A stretch of 64,000 nucleotides of DNA from Lepus europaeus (lineage: Eukaryota; Chordata; Mammalia; Lagomorpha; Leporidae): the NCBI RefSeq assembly GCF_033115175.1, contig NC_084830.1, positions 42,291,409-42,355,408 of the forward strand. Direction: 5' to 3'. Position 1 is the stretch's first letter. The number at the start of each line of letters is the position of its first letter. A program made the translations under genes and the position numbers. The notes under the pieces were generated by a model. It had not been told where the DNA came from and did not search any database. It worked only from the letters and a program-made list of their open reading frames with translations. This document shows positions 52,801 through 63,404 of the stretch, piece by piece.

Positions 52801-55800
52801 TCGTGTTTTTTTTCTCATGATTCAACCGGGGTGATGGGTTTGGGGCATGAGGATCCCAGAGGTAAAGCAACGTTCTCGTCACATCATATCAAGAGCACCT
52901 GCCGTGAGCATGACTGGGGTGGACCTCGGTCACCTGCCTCAGGTAGTGTTTGTCAGGCTCCTCCTTTTCCTTGTCTATGGCGAAGTCTTTGGAGAGAAGT
53001 CCCTGAGACGCACACATTTAGAGTGGGGATTGGTGTTCCCCCTCCTTGAGCAACGAGTACATAGATGATCTGAGATTCTGCACGGTGTCCAGTCACTCCT
53101 GTTTCTTTATTCAGCACCATGTCTAGTAGACTTATGCATATTATTTTATACTTTGGATTATGCTACAATTAAAAATATAACTATATTGCTATATTTTCTT
53201 GAACAAATGATTCCAGCTGTGACCCACTGGAGCACTTGAAGTTTGCTCCTGTATCTCTGACATTCTCCCATTGTTAAGACTTTTGTTTTGAGTACCTCTT
53301 TACTTTCTGGGACTCCAGGATCATCTGGTACCTTTTTTTTTTTTTTTTTTTTTAAAGATCTATTTATTCAAATAAGAAAGACAATAGGCAGGGTGGGGGA
53401 GAGAGATCAGTCAATTGACCGATCTACCTACCAACCACTGCTTCATTCCCCAAATGATCACAAGAGCCAGATACGGGCCAGGCCCACGGCAGGAGCCAGG
53501 AATCCCATCCTGGTCTCCCATTTGGGTGGCAGGGATCTAAGCACTTGGGCCATCTTCCAGGGCCTTCCCAGGCACATTAGCAGGAAGCTGTACCAGAAGT
53601 GAAGCAGCTGGGAACTCCAATATGAGATGCTGGCATTGCAAGCCCTGGCTTAATCTGCATCACAATGCTGCCACCACCATCTTCTCCCCTCTCCCCCCAT
53701 CTTGTATCTTTCCTGTTTCAGTCCTAGAGGCAGTCATGTCTCCCTAGATCCCAGCTGCTCTTCAGAGAATGGTGTTAGACACTAAGATGCAGGCACTGTG
53801 TGTGTTCATTGCTCCAGCAGTGTTCTTGCTTCTAGACCTTCACAGCTGATGGAACCAGTACACGGGAAAATGCAATTGAAAGATAAGTTTATTTTGATGT
53901 AAAGATTTCTGAGGTCCATGCAGTTTTTTCATACTACTCATTTTCCATGAATGTTTTGAAGATCTTCTGTATCCATGGATTTCAAACTTTTTTGCATCAG
54001 TACAAACTAATTTTTAATTTCATTTTCCATGAGCTCTTTGAAGACTTCTCAAGCAAGGGATATAAACTAAACCATGTATATAGACATAGCTAAGATAGTT
54101 TTATATTTAGCTGTCTGTACATTAAAACGGAACATGAGTTACTACCAATATATCCAAGTGTAATGCATTATTACACGGGTGTCTTGGCCTCCTCTTCTCT
54201 GAATTCTCGCTACAACCTTAAGAAACCTGACTCATGCTATCTGCCATTTCTTTTTTTTTTTTTAAGATTTATTTATTTATTTGAAAGGCAGAGTTACAGA
54301 GAGAGGGAGAGACAGATAGAAGGAGATCTTTCATCTGCTTCCCCAGTGGCCCCAACAGCCAGGACTTGGCCAGGCTGAAGCCAAGGGTCAAGAACTCCAT
54401 CGAGGTCTCCCATGTGGGTGGTTGGGGCCCAGGCACTTGGACCATCTTCCATTGCTTTCCCAGGTGCCTCACCGGGGAGCTGGATCAGAAGCAGAGCATC
54501 TGGGACTCAAACTGCTATGCGTGCTATGATATAGGACGCTGGCTTTGCAGGTGGCGGCTAAACCTTCTGCACCACAATGCTGGTCCCATCATTCACGTTA
54601 TTTTTCTTTTCTTTTTTAAGATTTTTTATTTATTTATTTGAGAGGTAGAGTTACAGACAGTGAGAGGAAGAGACAAAGAGAAAGGTCTTCCTTCAATTGG
54701 TTCACTCCCTAGGTGGCCGTAACTGCCAGAGCTGCACCGATCCGAAGCCAGGAGCCAGGTGCTTCTTCTGGGTCTCCCACGTGGGTGCAGGGGCCCAAGC
54801 ACTGGGGCCATCTTCTACTGCTTTCCCAGGCCATGGCAAAGAGCTGGACTGGAAGAGGAGCAGCTGGGACTAGAACTGGCGCCCATATGGGATGCCCGCA
54901 CTGCAGGTGGAGGATTAACCTGCGCCATGGCACCAGCCCCCATTCCCTTTCTTAATTGATTCTGTACACCTGGCTCTACTGGAACTGTGAAGCCATCCTC
55001 CCTTGAGGAACACCTTCGTCAGCTGGAGCACGGTGCTCACGGCGGTTAGTTTTGTAGACTTCGGTCAGCACCTCTTCCCTTTACTCCTTTCAGTGGGATT
55101 GTTCTGTACACTTGTAACAGAGAAGGACCCGTTCTGCATTCTCTCCTGGGATTCCTCCGACCTCCCAAATGATTTTTGAAAAATATCTGCACATGTTAAG
55201 CTTGTGTTGTAAAGCTCAGTAGGTTTTGACAAATGCATACGGTCATGTGGAAGCTGCAATTCTGTATAGTATCCTAGAGAATGGTTTTATTGCCTGAAAA
55301 AATTCCACGTGATTCCGCTCTGAAGGACTCTTCTACCTCAGACCCTTGGGGGCTGTGGGTTTCTTCACTGTACCTATCCTTTTGCCTTTTCCAGCATGTC
55401 ATATGATTGAAATCATACGCTGTGTAGCTTTCCCAATTTTTTTCTTTCGCTCAGTACTATGCATTTAAGATTCATTCATATCTTTTTGTGGTTTGACAGC
55501 TCTTTTTTATTGCTGAATAATATTTCATTGGGTGGATATATCCATTTCTTTATCCATTCACATGTTAAGGGGCATTGTGTTGCTTCCAGTTTTGAGGATT
55601 ATGAATAAAACCGCGGTAAACATTCAATGCAGGTGTCTGTAGGGCCCTAGTTTTCAGATCAGTTGGGCAAATACTTAGAAGTAGGATTGCTGGATTATAG
55701 AGTAAGGCTCTGTTTAGCTTTGTAAGGAATTTCCAAAGTGTCTTTTAGAGCCACAGGATTCCCTCCAAGACATAGGATTTAAATTTTTTAAATGAGAAAA

Positions 55801-58800
55801 ATAAATATTGCCTTCAAATGCTCTAAAATTCAAGCAAACAACCACCAAACAAAATACATTACTTTTTTAGATGCTATATCAACACTGTCCCTTGGAACCT
55901 TCTATGCTGATGGGAAATCTCAGTATCTGCCTTGGCCAATCCAGTGGCAACCTGCTGTATTTCACACGGCTGCTGAGCACTTGAGATACGATGCACAAGG
56001 CCAAGGAAGTGATTTAAATGTGCTCCTAGGTGGCTAGTGGCCAACATATGTGATGGTCATGGTGAGGATGTTGGCTTTACTCGAGTGAGATGGGAAGCCC
56101 TGGGCATTTGGGGCTGGGCAGCGGCATGACGTGACTTACATGTTCCTCGTGTCACCTTACATGCTGGGTTAGGAATAGACCAGAAAGGGCCAAGGTCAGG
56201 AGCGGAGAGCCACCTTAGAAGGCTACTATCATAGTCTGGGAAAGAGATGACTGCGCCTTGGGCCAGCATGGTGGTAGAGAAATCAATTTTCCCCAGATTT
56301 GGAAGTCGGGATCCATGCAAGGTAAACATAAGACAAATATATATTGTATCTGTGACAAAGGCCACGAAGCTAAAATTCTTGTCTGATTGTAGCCTCATTT
56401 CTCTTGGGCCTGCTTTCATTTTTCTGAAAGCAACTGACTATGGCCATGGTAAGCTCCACCCTGCCCTGCTCCCTGGGCGCTGTGTTGAAATCCGGCTGGG
56501 GTTCTGGGTGGTTTCCCTTCTCACTTTCAGGCTCGGGCTGGAGTGACGCAGACACACTTTGATTCTTCATTTTAGAATTTTCTATGCACTCAGCATTTGG
56601 TGTCCATAAAAACGGCTGTCACGGTGGTCTTGGGGCACAAGGAGGGACTGGGAGGAAGGGCCTGTGTGGCTTTCTACTGGGATCATGCATTGGCCTTGTG
56701 GGGATTCTGCAGCCAGCACTGTCCAGCAGAAATAAAACGTGGACAGCATACGTAATCCTAACTTTGTAGTAGTCACGTTAAAAGGGTAAAAGTACATAGG
56801 TAGAATTAATTTTACTAAGCTTTTATTTAGTATATATAATCACTTCAACATGTAATCAGCACAAAAAGATTGTCAGTGAGCTATTTCACATTCCCTCTCC
56901 TTTGCACTAACTCCCTGAAATCCAGAGAGACTCACGTGAGCCACAGTTCAGGGCTCACTGGCCACAGGCAACTAGTACAGCTAGTGAGTATTTGCTGTGA
57001 CGTTCAGCTTTGGTGGTGGTGGGGTAGAAGGGTAGAATTCCCAGTTATCATCAGTGATATCCAAGACACTGTTGCAGAATGAATTATTGTGAAAAGAAAT
57101 ATTGTGTGATGTGAGTGGGAAGTTGTCTTGTAAAACAAATGAAAAATAAAGACACACCCCAACTCAACCAAACATAGACTTGGGAGTTGTCTGTCTGTGA
57201 TACGTCTGATAGCCCGTCTAGGACATGTACTGGAATAAATTTCTCCCTAAGAAAATAAAATTATCCTCGCCTTGTCCTTTTGGCTCCCTGGGAGGATTCC
57301 TTTTAAGTGAAGTGCTAGGAGGGGCACTTGCTCGCTTTCACTGGGTGTTCTCTGGGTTTTCCAGCTCCAGCGAGTCTTTGGGAACTGGCTGCCACCCTTC
57401 CCTCCGAAGCACTATCTGGCCATGACCGTATCTATGGCCAATGAGAGGAGAGAGCAGCTGGAACAATATTTGCAAAATGGTATGTATTTGCACTTTAAAT
57501 AGATTTATTGATATAAGGTAAGCACCATAAAATTCACCCATTTGAAACATATGGTCATATAGTTTTTAATGTATTTATATACTTGTGCAATCCTCACCTT
57601 AGTCTGATTTTAGGTCATTGTCATCACTCCAAAAAGAAACCCAGTACTCATTAGTGGGGTCACACCCTATTTCCTCCCCCACCCAGCCTCGGTGAGCACT
57701 ACTGTGATTCCTTTGTTTTTTAAATTTATTTATTCATTTAAACCTGGTGTTAAATTGGAAATGGCATAGAAAATTAATTAATTTTTTAAAAAAATATTAT
57801 GTAGGATCTCTGTCTTTAATGTGCTGTACACTGTTATTTAATGCTATAACTATACTCTAACAGTTTTTTTTTTTTTTCACTTTGTGTTGCTATATGGGGG
57901 CAAACTGTTGAAATCTTTACCTAATATATACTAAACTGATCTTCTGTATATAAAGAGAATTGAAAATGAATCTTGATGTGAATGGAAGGGGAGAGGGAGC
58001 GGGAAAGGGGAGGGTTGCAGGTGGGAGGGAAGTTATGGGAGGGGGGAAGCCATTGTAAGCCATAAGCTGAACTTTGGAAATTTATATTCATTAAATAAAA
58101 GTTTAATAAATGAAAAAAAAATTTATTTATTCATTTATTTGAAAGGCAGAGGCAGAGATATCTTCCATTTGCTGGTTCATTCCATAAATTATCTAAACAG
58201 TGTGGTCTGGGCCAGGATGAAGCCAGGAGCCAGGAACTTCATCCAGGTCTCCCACATGGGTGCAGGGGCCCAAGCACTTGGGTCGTCTTTCGCTGCCTCC
58301 CAGGCCCATTAGCGGGGAGCTGGGTCAGAAGCAGAGCAGCTGGGACTGGGACTGCCTGACAAGTGGCAGCCTGACTTGCTGTACCACAAAACACTGGCCC
58401 CGCTGCTTTAATTTCTCTCTCCATAGAGTTGCCTAGTCTGGATATGTCATATGTAGGTAATCGTACGATAGGTGTTCTTTGTATCTTGTTTTAAACTATT
58501 CAGATTCATTGTCAGGTGTTGTATGTTGGCTTTGAAAACAAAGAAGAATTCCCTGGAGGACAGGCACTGTGGTGCAGCAGGTCGAGCTGCGCTTGGAGCA
58601 TCCACAGCTGATATCCGGGTGCCCAAGATCAAGTCCCACCTCTGCTTCTGACCCAGCTTGCTGGGAGGTGGCGGATGATGGCTCAAGTACTTGTCCCTGC
58701 CACACAAGTGGGAGACCCTGATGCAGTTCCTGGCTTCCGGCTTCAGCTGCACCTGTCCTAGCTGCTGTGGGCATTTGGCCCACAATGGATGGAAAGTCTC

Positions 58801-61800
58801 TCTCCATCTCCCTCTCTCCCTGTCACTCTGCCTCCCAGATAAATAAATACACAAAGAAATAAACTTTTTTTAAAAAAAAGCACAGGGATGAGAGAAATGG
58901 TTTATAGGAAAGGTCTTAGGAAATATCAGGCATAGAGGCTTTATTATTATTATTATTATTATTTTCATTTTATTTGAAAGGCAGGGAGAGACAAGCAGAC
59001 AGAGATCTTCCATCTGCTGGTTCACTCCCCAGATGGCTCCAACAGCCATCTGGGTTTCCCACATGGGTGGCAGGGACCCAAGTCCTTGGCCTATCACCTG
59101 CTGCCTCCCAGTGCGTTAACAGGGAGCTGGATCGGAAGTGGGGTAGCTGGGACTGGAACCAGTGCTCGTGTGGAATGCCAGCATCACAGATGGTGGCGTA
59201 ACCCACTGCACCACAAGAACCATTTGATGTGGTTTGTCTGCCCGCATCCTAGTCAAATATTCCTTTAACACTTGGCCATTGTACAAATGGCCTTTGTGCA
59301 GTGTCTGAGGGATTGCTGTTCCAGGCTTGGTCTTCCTTCGTGTCATTAAGGTCAAGGCCAAGGAAGGTCACCATGCAGCTTAAGGGCCTGACTAAGAGCT
59401 CTGGCCCTGGCACCGATCCAGAGCCCAAACCCACTCTTACTCCTCTCTGGCTGTGTGACCTTGGGCAAAATGCTTACCTCCTCTGAGCCTCAATTCTTTA
59501 TTTGTAAATTGGAGATAATATTTCCTTCAGGGTTTGTCATGGAGATTAAATGAGCTGAAAGACAGGAAGTGCTTAGCCCAGGGCCTGGTGCACCATAGTC
59601 ACACTGGTGAACTTGCATTAAGGGAGCGCTTGTTCTAGCAGCTAGAGGCTGGAGGCTTTTGCCCCTTCAAAGTACTCCTCAAAAAAGAGGGCTGGCCTTT
59701 TATACAGTGGTGTTGTTTGGGAATGGACCCTCCCACCCCTGGCACACATTGCATGGTCAGTACATGCTAGGTTTGAATGTTGGTAGAAATCGTTAGAGAA
59801 CAGCAGTAAAGCAGCAGCAAAAAGTAGAGAGAGAAATTTCACAGCGATCCCAAGTCAGCTCAGCTCCCGTGCAGGGTCCGGGGGAAGACCAGACGAGGAG
59901 GAATGGGTGGCCAGCTCATACCTGAGCACCTGTGCCGTCTGCTCTGGCCACTGTCACTGGTTATTGGTGGTTTTTTTATTTATTTAGTTTTTAAGATTTA
60001 TTTATTTGAGAGATACAGTTACAGAGAGAGGGAGAGACAGAGAGAGAGAGAGAGGTCTTCCATCTGCTGGTTCACTCCCCAGATGGAAGCAACAGCCAAG
60101 GCTGGGCCAGGCTGAAACCAGGAGCCAGAAGCTTCTTCTGGGTCTCCCACACAGGTGCAGGGGTGCAAGTACTTTTGCCATCTTCTGCTGCTTTCCCAGG
60201 CACAGTAACAGGGAGCTTTATTGGAAACGGAACAGCCAGGACTCAAACTGGCGCCCATATGGGATGCTGGGCTTAACCTACTATGCCACAGCTCTGGCCC
60301 CTGGTTTTGCTTTTAAAATTTCTTTATTTAAAAGGCAGAGCATTGGAGAGAGGAGCAGGGGATGGAAAGGGAGAGGGAGATCTTCTATCTACTGGTTCAC
60401 TCCCCCAAAAGGTTACAAGAGCCCAGGGCTAGGCCAGGCCAAAGCCAGGAGCCTGGAGCTCCACAGTCTCCCATGGTGGGCGGTAGGGCCCAAGCACTTG
60501 GGCCATCCTCCACTGCTTTCCCAGGTGCGTTAGCCAGGAGCTGGATCGGAAGCTTGAACCAGCATTCTGATACAGAGGATGCTGGTGTCAGATGGAGGCT
60601 TACCTTTCTGTGCCACAATGCCATCTTGATATTAGAGTTTTAAAAGTAATGGAGAGAGGCTGGCGCTGTGGCATATAAGGTAAAGCCACTACCTGCAGTG
60701 CCAGCATCCCATATGGACACTGGTTCGAGTCCCAGCTGCTCCACTTCTGATCCAGCTCTCTGCTGTGGATTGAGAAAGCAGTGGAGGGTGACCCAAGTGC
60801 TTGGGCCCCTGCACCCACGTGGGAAACCTGGAAGAAGCTCTTAGCTCCTGGCTTCGACCTGGCCCAGCCCTGGCAGTTGCTTCCATTTGAAGAGTGAACC
60901 AGCAGATGGAGGACCTCTCTTTCTTTCGCTCTCTCTGCCTCTGCCTCTCTGTAACTCTGCCTTTCAAGTAATAAATAAATCTTTAAAAACGAAGGTAAGG
61001 GGGAAATATTTCTGTGAATGTGGGTGGGTAAACCTCTTTAAGTCTTTCCGACTGCCATGGCGTGCCTTTTTTGGTAACCTCTTAAGAGCTCCCATTATTC
61101 AAAGAGGTGCTCTCAATGCTTCTTGGTTGATTTGAAATTTTCCAAGTTGCCAATTGTCTGGCTAAGCTTGGGATCTAGACTCAAGTCTGGGCTGATGTTT
61201 TAGGGGCGCAGCCAGCTAAGCTGCCCCTTGGGATGTGCCCACATCTCATGTCAGAATGCCTGGTTCTAGTCCCAGCTGCTCTACTTCCCATCCAACTTCC
61301 TGCTAATGCAAGCTTCCTGGCTCCTGGATTTGGCCTGGTCCAGCACTGGGCACTACAGGGCTATAGTGTGAGGAGTGAGGAGTGAACCAGTGTATGCAAA
61401 TTCTCTTTCTCTCTGCCTGTGGCTCAGCCCCCCCCCTTTTTTTTTTTTTAACAAATAAACCTACAAAAAATAGATCATTTTGCTTTTTCATGTTTTATAT
61501 TAACTTCACCATCCTTTGGGCAGAGAAGAGTGGGTGTGCGTGCATGAAGTGAGATTTTCACAAGCACCATCACCCCGGCTTGCTAGGAGGGGTTCTTGTT
61601 GTTGTTAGGGCTGCCTGCAGGGGGCAAGCTTTGTGGGTTTTCCCGTGTTTGGGAGGTCACAAGCTCCATCACCTTCAGTGGGGACCACCGTGCACCAGCA
61701 ACGCATCGAAGGTACTCTGGTGGACAGAATGATGAACACACCTGGCTCAGCCCAGCCCGGGCTAACCCATCTCACGGTTCGTGTTTTCCAGTAACTGCAG

Positions 61801-61856
61801 ACCCGAACGTGTTGAAAAGTGAAGTCTTCATTGATTTCTTGAAGCTGGTACAGCTG
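49790..61856 (+). CDS. SNX31: SNX31, sorting nexin 31 (5' partial, exons 1-4, PX domain)
   Basis: Coding exons join 49790-49855, 49953-50027, 57365-57479 and 61792-61856, all GT-AG and in one frame, giving residues 1-107. The start MKMHFCIPVSQQRPDALGGRY matches SNX31 closely. The ATG has G at -3. The PX domain shows the phosphoinositide-binding RYSQL motif (R37-L41), the proline-rich loop PPFPPK (57-62) and basic ERREQLEQYLQ (74-84). In the SNX17/27/31 family the PX domain binds PI3P on endosomes, and the following FERM-like module, outside the window, binds NPxY-type cargo tails. SNX31 is linked to uroplakin and integrin trafficking. W55 differs from the C I recall in human. The frame stays open 96 codons upstream of this ATG. 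Confidence 0.95.
49856..49885 (+). repeat. 15-bp tandem duplication at SNX31 exon 1 donor
   Basis: GTGCGGCCGGGCGGG occurs twice without mismatch, and each copy starts with a GTGCGG donor. The spacing is a multiple of three, so use of the second site would insert five codons (VRPGG). Confidence 0.9.
49953..50027 (+). CDS. SNX31: SNX31 exon 2
   Basis: Residues 23-47, LYSVYLDGFLFCRVRYSQLHRWNEQ, containing the PX RYSQL motif. Acceptor GTTTGCAG, donor gtgagc. The preceding intron is only 97 bases and lies within the CpG island. Confidence 0.96.
50558..50892 (+). mobile_element. young-class C-SINE with internal deletion and target-site duplication, plus strand
   Basis: Element ~50575-50877 in SNX31 intron 2 with a perfect 15-bp duplication AAGGAGGTGTTATCC and an A22 tail. 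About 35 bases of the body (the GCATGGGAGACCAGGAGAAG region) are missing between GGGCCCTGC and CTGGCTTCGG. Very recent by appearance. Confidence 0.97.
52055..52371 (-). mobile_element. C-repeat SINE, minus strand
   Basis: Long TTTATTTATTTATTTATTTT start, GA tract, near-consensus body, and end GCCACGGCGCTCACCC. In SNX31 intron 2. Confidence 0.91.
52480..53300. mobile_element. old LINE-type 3' region (L1M-like)
   Basis: Degenerate copy of the same old family as 23480-24108 but another part of it: CATTTGGTCCTTGTGTCTCC, TGACCTTGACAGTTTCAAGG, GGTGATGGGTTTGGGGCATG, GTTCTCGTCACATCATATCA, GGTAGTGTTTGTCAGGCTCC. Strand not decided. No ORF. Confidence 0.65.
53333..53672 (-). mobile_element. C-repeat SINE, older variant, minus strand
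   Basis: T21, AAAGATCTATTTATTCAAAT start, a TCAATTGACCGATC expansion, the GGTGGCAGGGATCTAAGCAC variant, and end GCATCACAATGCTGCC. Confidence 0.85.
53860..54050. repeat. palindromic dispersed element (MITE-like), best copy
   Basis: Imperfect inverted repeat. The left arm GAAAATGCAATTGAAAGATA...GTTTATTTTGATGTAAAG...GGTCCATGCA pairs with the right arm CCATGGATTTCAAACTTTTT...GCATCAGTACAAACTAATTT...CATTTTCCATGAGCTC. A central segment carries CTCATTTTCCATGAATGTTT. Related copies occur near 11945, 31345 and 37479. A mariner-type or other MITE origin is inferred, not shown. Confidence 0.65.
54249..54588 (-). mobile_element. C-repeat SINE, minus strand
   Basis: T13, AAGATTTATTTATTTATTTG start, older-variant body with GGTGGTTGGGGCCCAGGCAC, and end GCACCACAATGCTGGTCCC. 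Confidence 0.9.
54608..54941 (-). mobile_element. C-repeat SINE, minus strand
   Basis: TTTTAAGATTTTTTATTTAT start, GGTCTTCCTTCAATTGGTTC, near-consensus body, and end GCGCCATGGCACCAGCCCC. Confidence 0.92.
55080..55760 (-). mobile_element. L1M 3'UTR fragment, minus strand
   Basis: Well-ordered antisense L1 3' end: GGTTTTGACAAATGCATACG, TTGCCTTTTCCAGCATGTCA, GATTGAAATCATACGCTG, TATGCATTTAAGATTCATTC, TTTTATTGCTGAATAATATT, CATTGTGTTGCTTCCAGTTT, GATTGCTGGATTATAGAG. No coding capacity. Confidence 0.85.
55885..56055. mobile_element. hAT-Charlie-type DNA transposon (MER33-like)
   Basis: CAACACTGTCCCTTGGAACC start, GGCTGCTGAGCACTTGAGAT core and GGTGGCTAGTGGCCAACATA end fit the CAGCGCTGTCC-type Charlie elements, with a decayed inverted terminus. 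Confidence 0.65.
56695..56995. mobile_element. hAT-Charlie-type DNA transposon fossil
   Basis: CCAGCACTGTCCAGCAGAAA start, AGTAGTCACGTTAAAAGGGT, AATTAATTTTACTAAGCTTT, CACTTCAACATGTAATCAGC, and end CTGGCCACAGGCAACTAG. A different non-autonomous element from the one at 55885, with similar termini. Confidence 0.65.
57365..57479 (+). CDS. SNX31: SNX31 exon 3
   Basis: Residues 48-85 plus the first base of V86: LQRVFGNWLPPFPPKHYLAM through ERREQLEQYLQN. Holds the PX proline loop and the basic helix. Acceptor GTTTTCCAG, donor gtatgt. Confidence 0.96.
57490..57720 (-). mobile_element. L1M 3'UTR fragment, minus strand
   Basis: Antisense L1: AATAGATTTATTGATATAAG, CACCATAAAATTCACCCATT, ACTTGTGCAATCCTCACC, CACTCCAAAAAGAAACCCAG. 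Lies just past the SNX31 exon 3 donor. Confidence 0.82.
57750..58121 (+). mobile_element. rabbit-type L1 3' end, plus strand, 5'-truncated
   Basis: 3'UTR end with CCTAATATATACTAAACTGA, a G-rich polypurine tract (57985-58050), GTAAGCCATAAGCTGAACTT, AATAAAAGTTTAATAAATG and A-tail. It is sense to SNX31, so it carries its own polyA signal in the transcript direction. No ORF remains. Confidence 0.82.
58122..58401 (-). mobile_element. C-repeat SINE at L1 tail, minus strand
   Basis: AAATTTATTTATTCATTTAT start joined to the A-tail of the L1, degraded GA tract, and end ACCACAAAACACTGGCCCC. Confidence 0.85.
58558..58866 (+). mobile_element. C-repeat SINE, older variant, plus strand
   Basis: GGACAGGCACTGTGGTGCAG head, GATCAAGTCCCACCTCTGCT, and AGATAAATAAATACACAAAG tail. 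In SNX31 intron 3. Confidence 0.85.
58938..58965. repeat. TTA trinucleotide repeat
   Basis: About eight uninterrupted TTA units, at the T-rich start of the next SINE. Confidence 0.88.
58963..59218 (-). mobile_element. C-repeat SINE, older variant, minus strand
   Basis: TTTCATTTTATTTGAAAGGC start, a deletion in the middle, GGGACCCAAGTCCTTGGCC, and end GCACCACAAGAACC. Confidence 0.85.
59385..59610 (-). mobile_element. MIR SINE, minus strand
   Basis: Reversed MIR in SNX31 intron 3: CTGGCTGTGTGACCTTGGGC, TTACCTCCTCTGAGCCTCAA, TTGTAAATTGGAGATAATAT, GGAGATTAAATGAGCTGAAA, CCCAGGGCCTGG. Confidence 0.92.
59985..60301 (-). mobile_element. C-repeat SINE, minus strand
   Basis: TTTTTAAGATTTATTTATTT start, GA tract, near-consensus body, and end ATGCCACAGCTCTGGCCCC. 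Directly followed by another SINE. Confidence 0.92.
60306..60625 (-). mobile_element. C-repeat SINE, minus strand
   Basis: TTTTAAAATTTCTTTATTTA start, GAGAGGGAGATCTTCTATCT, and end TGCCACAATGCCATC. Diverged. Confidence 0.85.
60656..60989 (+). mobile_element. C-repeat SINE, plus strand
   Basis: AGGCTGGCGCTGTGGCATAT head, GGTTCGAGTCCCAGCTGCTC, near-consensus body, and AATAAATAAATCTTTAAAAA tail. Confidence 0.93.
61200..61465 (+). mobile_element. C-repeat SINE, diverged, plus strand
   Basis: GGGGCGCAGCCAGCTAAGCT head, GGTTCTAGTCCCAGCTGCTC, central deletion, and end ACAAATAAACCTAC after a C7-T13 run. Old copy. Confidence 0.75.
61792..61856 (+). CDS. SNX31: SNX31 exon 4
   Basis: Last two bases of V86 and residues 87-107, TADPNVLKSEVFIDFLKLVQL, the C-terminal helix of the PX domain. 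Acceptor GTTTTCCAG, donor gtaagc. The next exon lies beyond the window. Confidence 0.95.
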
Positions 61857-62721
61857 GTAAGCTTGGGCTGTTATCTCTGTGCTGAACGTGTGGCTGTGTT
61901 AACCCTGTGGACATGTATGTGCTTCTGCTTGGCTGGCCCACAGAGCCTGGACTTGGGTGGAATGTATTTGCTTCGAATGGCTTGGAGAGCGGTTTCGATT
62001 TTGTTCTCCTGCAAGTTTAGGATCTAGATGGATCATCAATCCACCTCTGGTGGATTTTATTAAATAGACACCTTCTTTTGTGGCCTTAGAATCACCGACC
62101 AAGGAGAAGACAGCCTTGGACTGCAGAGAAAGAAGGGCAGCTTTGAGCATTAAGCAGGCCTGTGGCCGTGGGTCTGTAGTGAGATTTCCAAGTGGGCGTT
62201 GGTGAAGACATGGGGGCGGGGCCATGCCAGCCTCTACTCGCATGTTCTCTGCCCTGGGCTTTCTTGTAGCTGAGGCATGGAGAAAATTCAGTGGGTACAA
62301 CGGAACCTTGGGCAACTCCCTCTCCTTGGTCCATTGAAAGAACCATGGCCACTTGCCGTCTAGGGCCTGCCTGAAGCTTCGCCCTGTCCATCTATTTAGC
62401 ACATCACTCATTCTGATTGCCTAAAGGGAGACATGTTTCTGCCTGCATGTTTGAGTTTGAGCTCTGACAAGGATGAAGCTGTGCAGTAACATGATGGTGT
62501 TGAGCTGGATCGCAGCAAGGGGGGCAGGAATACCTCGGCCCGACGTGCAGACACTGGAGCACATTTTGGTGAGGCAGGGGTTCACGGTGCACACATATTT
62601 ACTGGCCCACTCCACCTTAAGAAATGATGCACTCGATGGTTTAAAATATAATAAGAGTGTATCAAAAGGGTTATTGAAATGGAATGGAAAACTAAGTTTA
62701 TTTGGGCACAAAACTTTTTTT
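61857..62721 (+). other. SNX31: SNX31 intron 4, 5' part
   Basis: Unique intronic sequence with no recognised repeat. A 170-residue minus-strand frame (61899-62411) has no recognisable domain. Confidence 0.55.
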
Positions 62722-62757
62722 TTATAAATTTTTTTTTTGACAGGCAGAGTGGACAGT

Positions 62758-62793
<36 letters not shown>

Positions 62794-63077
62794 TCTTCCT
62801 TTTCCGTTGGTTCACCCCCTCCAATGGCCACTGCGGCCGGTGCACTGTGCTGATCCGAAGCCAGGAGCCAGGTGCTTCTCCTGGTCTCCCATGGGGTGCA
62901 GGGCCCAAGCACTTGGGCCATCCTCCATTGCATTCCCGGGCCATAGCAGAGAGCTGGCCTGGAAGAGGAGCAACCGGGACAGTATCCCCCGACCGGGACT
63001 AGAACCTGGGGTGCCAGCACCGCAGGCGGAGGATTAGCCTAGTGAGCGGTGGCGCCGGCCAGCACAAAACTTTTTTT
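62706..63077 (-). mobile_element. young-class C-SINE with target-site duplication, minus strand
   Basis: Element ~62722-63061 with GCACAAAACTTTTTTT on both sides (62706-62721 and 63062-63077). In the sense of SNX31 it offers a T-rich tract and GACAG, an acceptor-like site at 62742-62743. Confidence 0.96.
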
Positions 63078-63398
63078 TAAAGATTTATTTATTTTTTTTT
63101 GAAAGAGAGGCAGAGTTAGAAACAGAGATTGATTGATTGATTGATCGATCTTCCATCTGCTGGTTCACTTCCCTAATGACCAGGGCTAGGCCAATCCGAA
63201 GCCAGGAGCCTGGAGCGTCTTCCAGGTTCCCCTGTGTGGGTGCAGGAACCTAAGGACTTGGACCATCTTCCACTGATTTCCCAGGCCATAGCAGAGAGCT
63301 GGATCAGAAGTGGAGCAGCCAGGACTCCAACTGGCACCCAGATGGGATGCCAGCACTGCAGACGGCAATATAACCCACCACACCACATCGCTGACCCT
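63078..63398 (-). mobile_element. C-repeat SINE, minus strand
   Basis: TTAAAGATTTATTTATTTTT start, a GATT tandem (63130-63146), near-consensus body, and end ACCACATCGCTGACCC. Confidence 0.9.
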
Positions 63399-63404
63399 GT
63401 TTTT

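Larger units (their letters stand above)
50028..57364 (+). other. SNX31: SNX31 intron 2
   Basis: 7.3 kb intron with five C-SINEs, old L1 and LINE fragments, two hAT-like fossils and the best-preserved copy of the palindromic element. Unique stretches at 50900-52050 and 56060-56690 show nothing recognisable. Confidence 0.85.
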
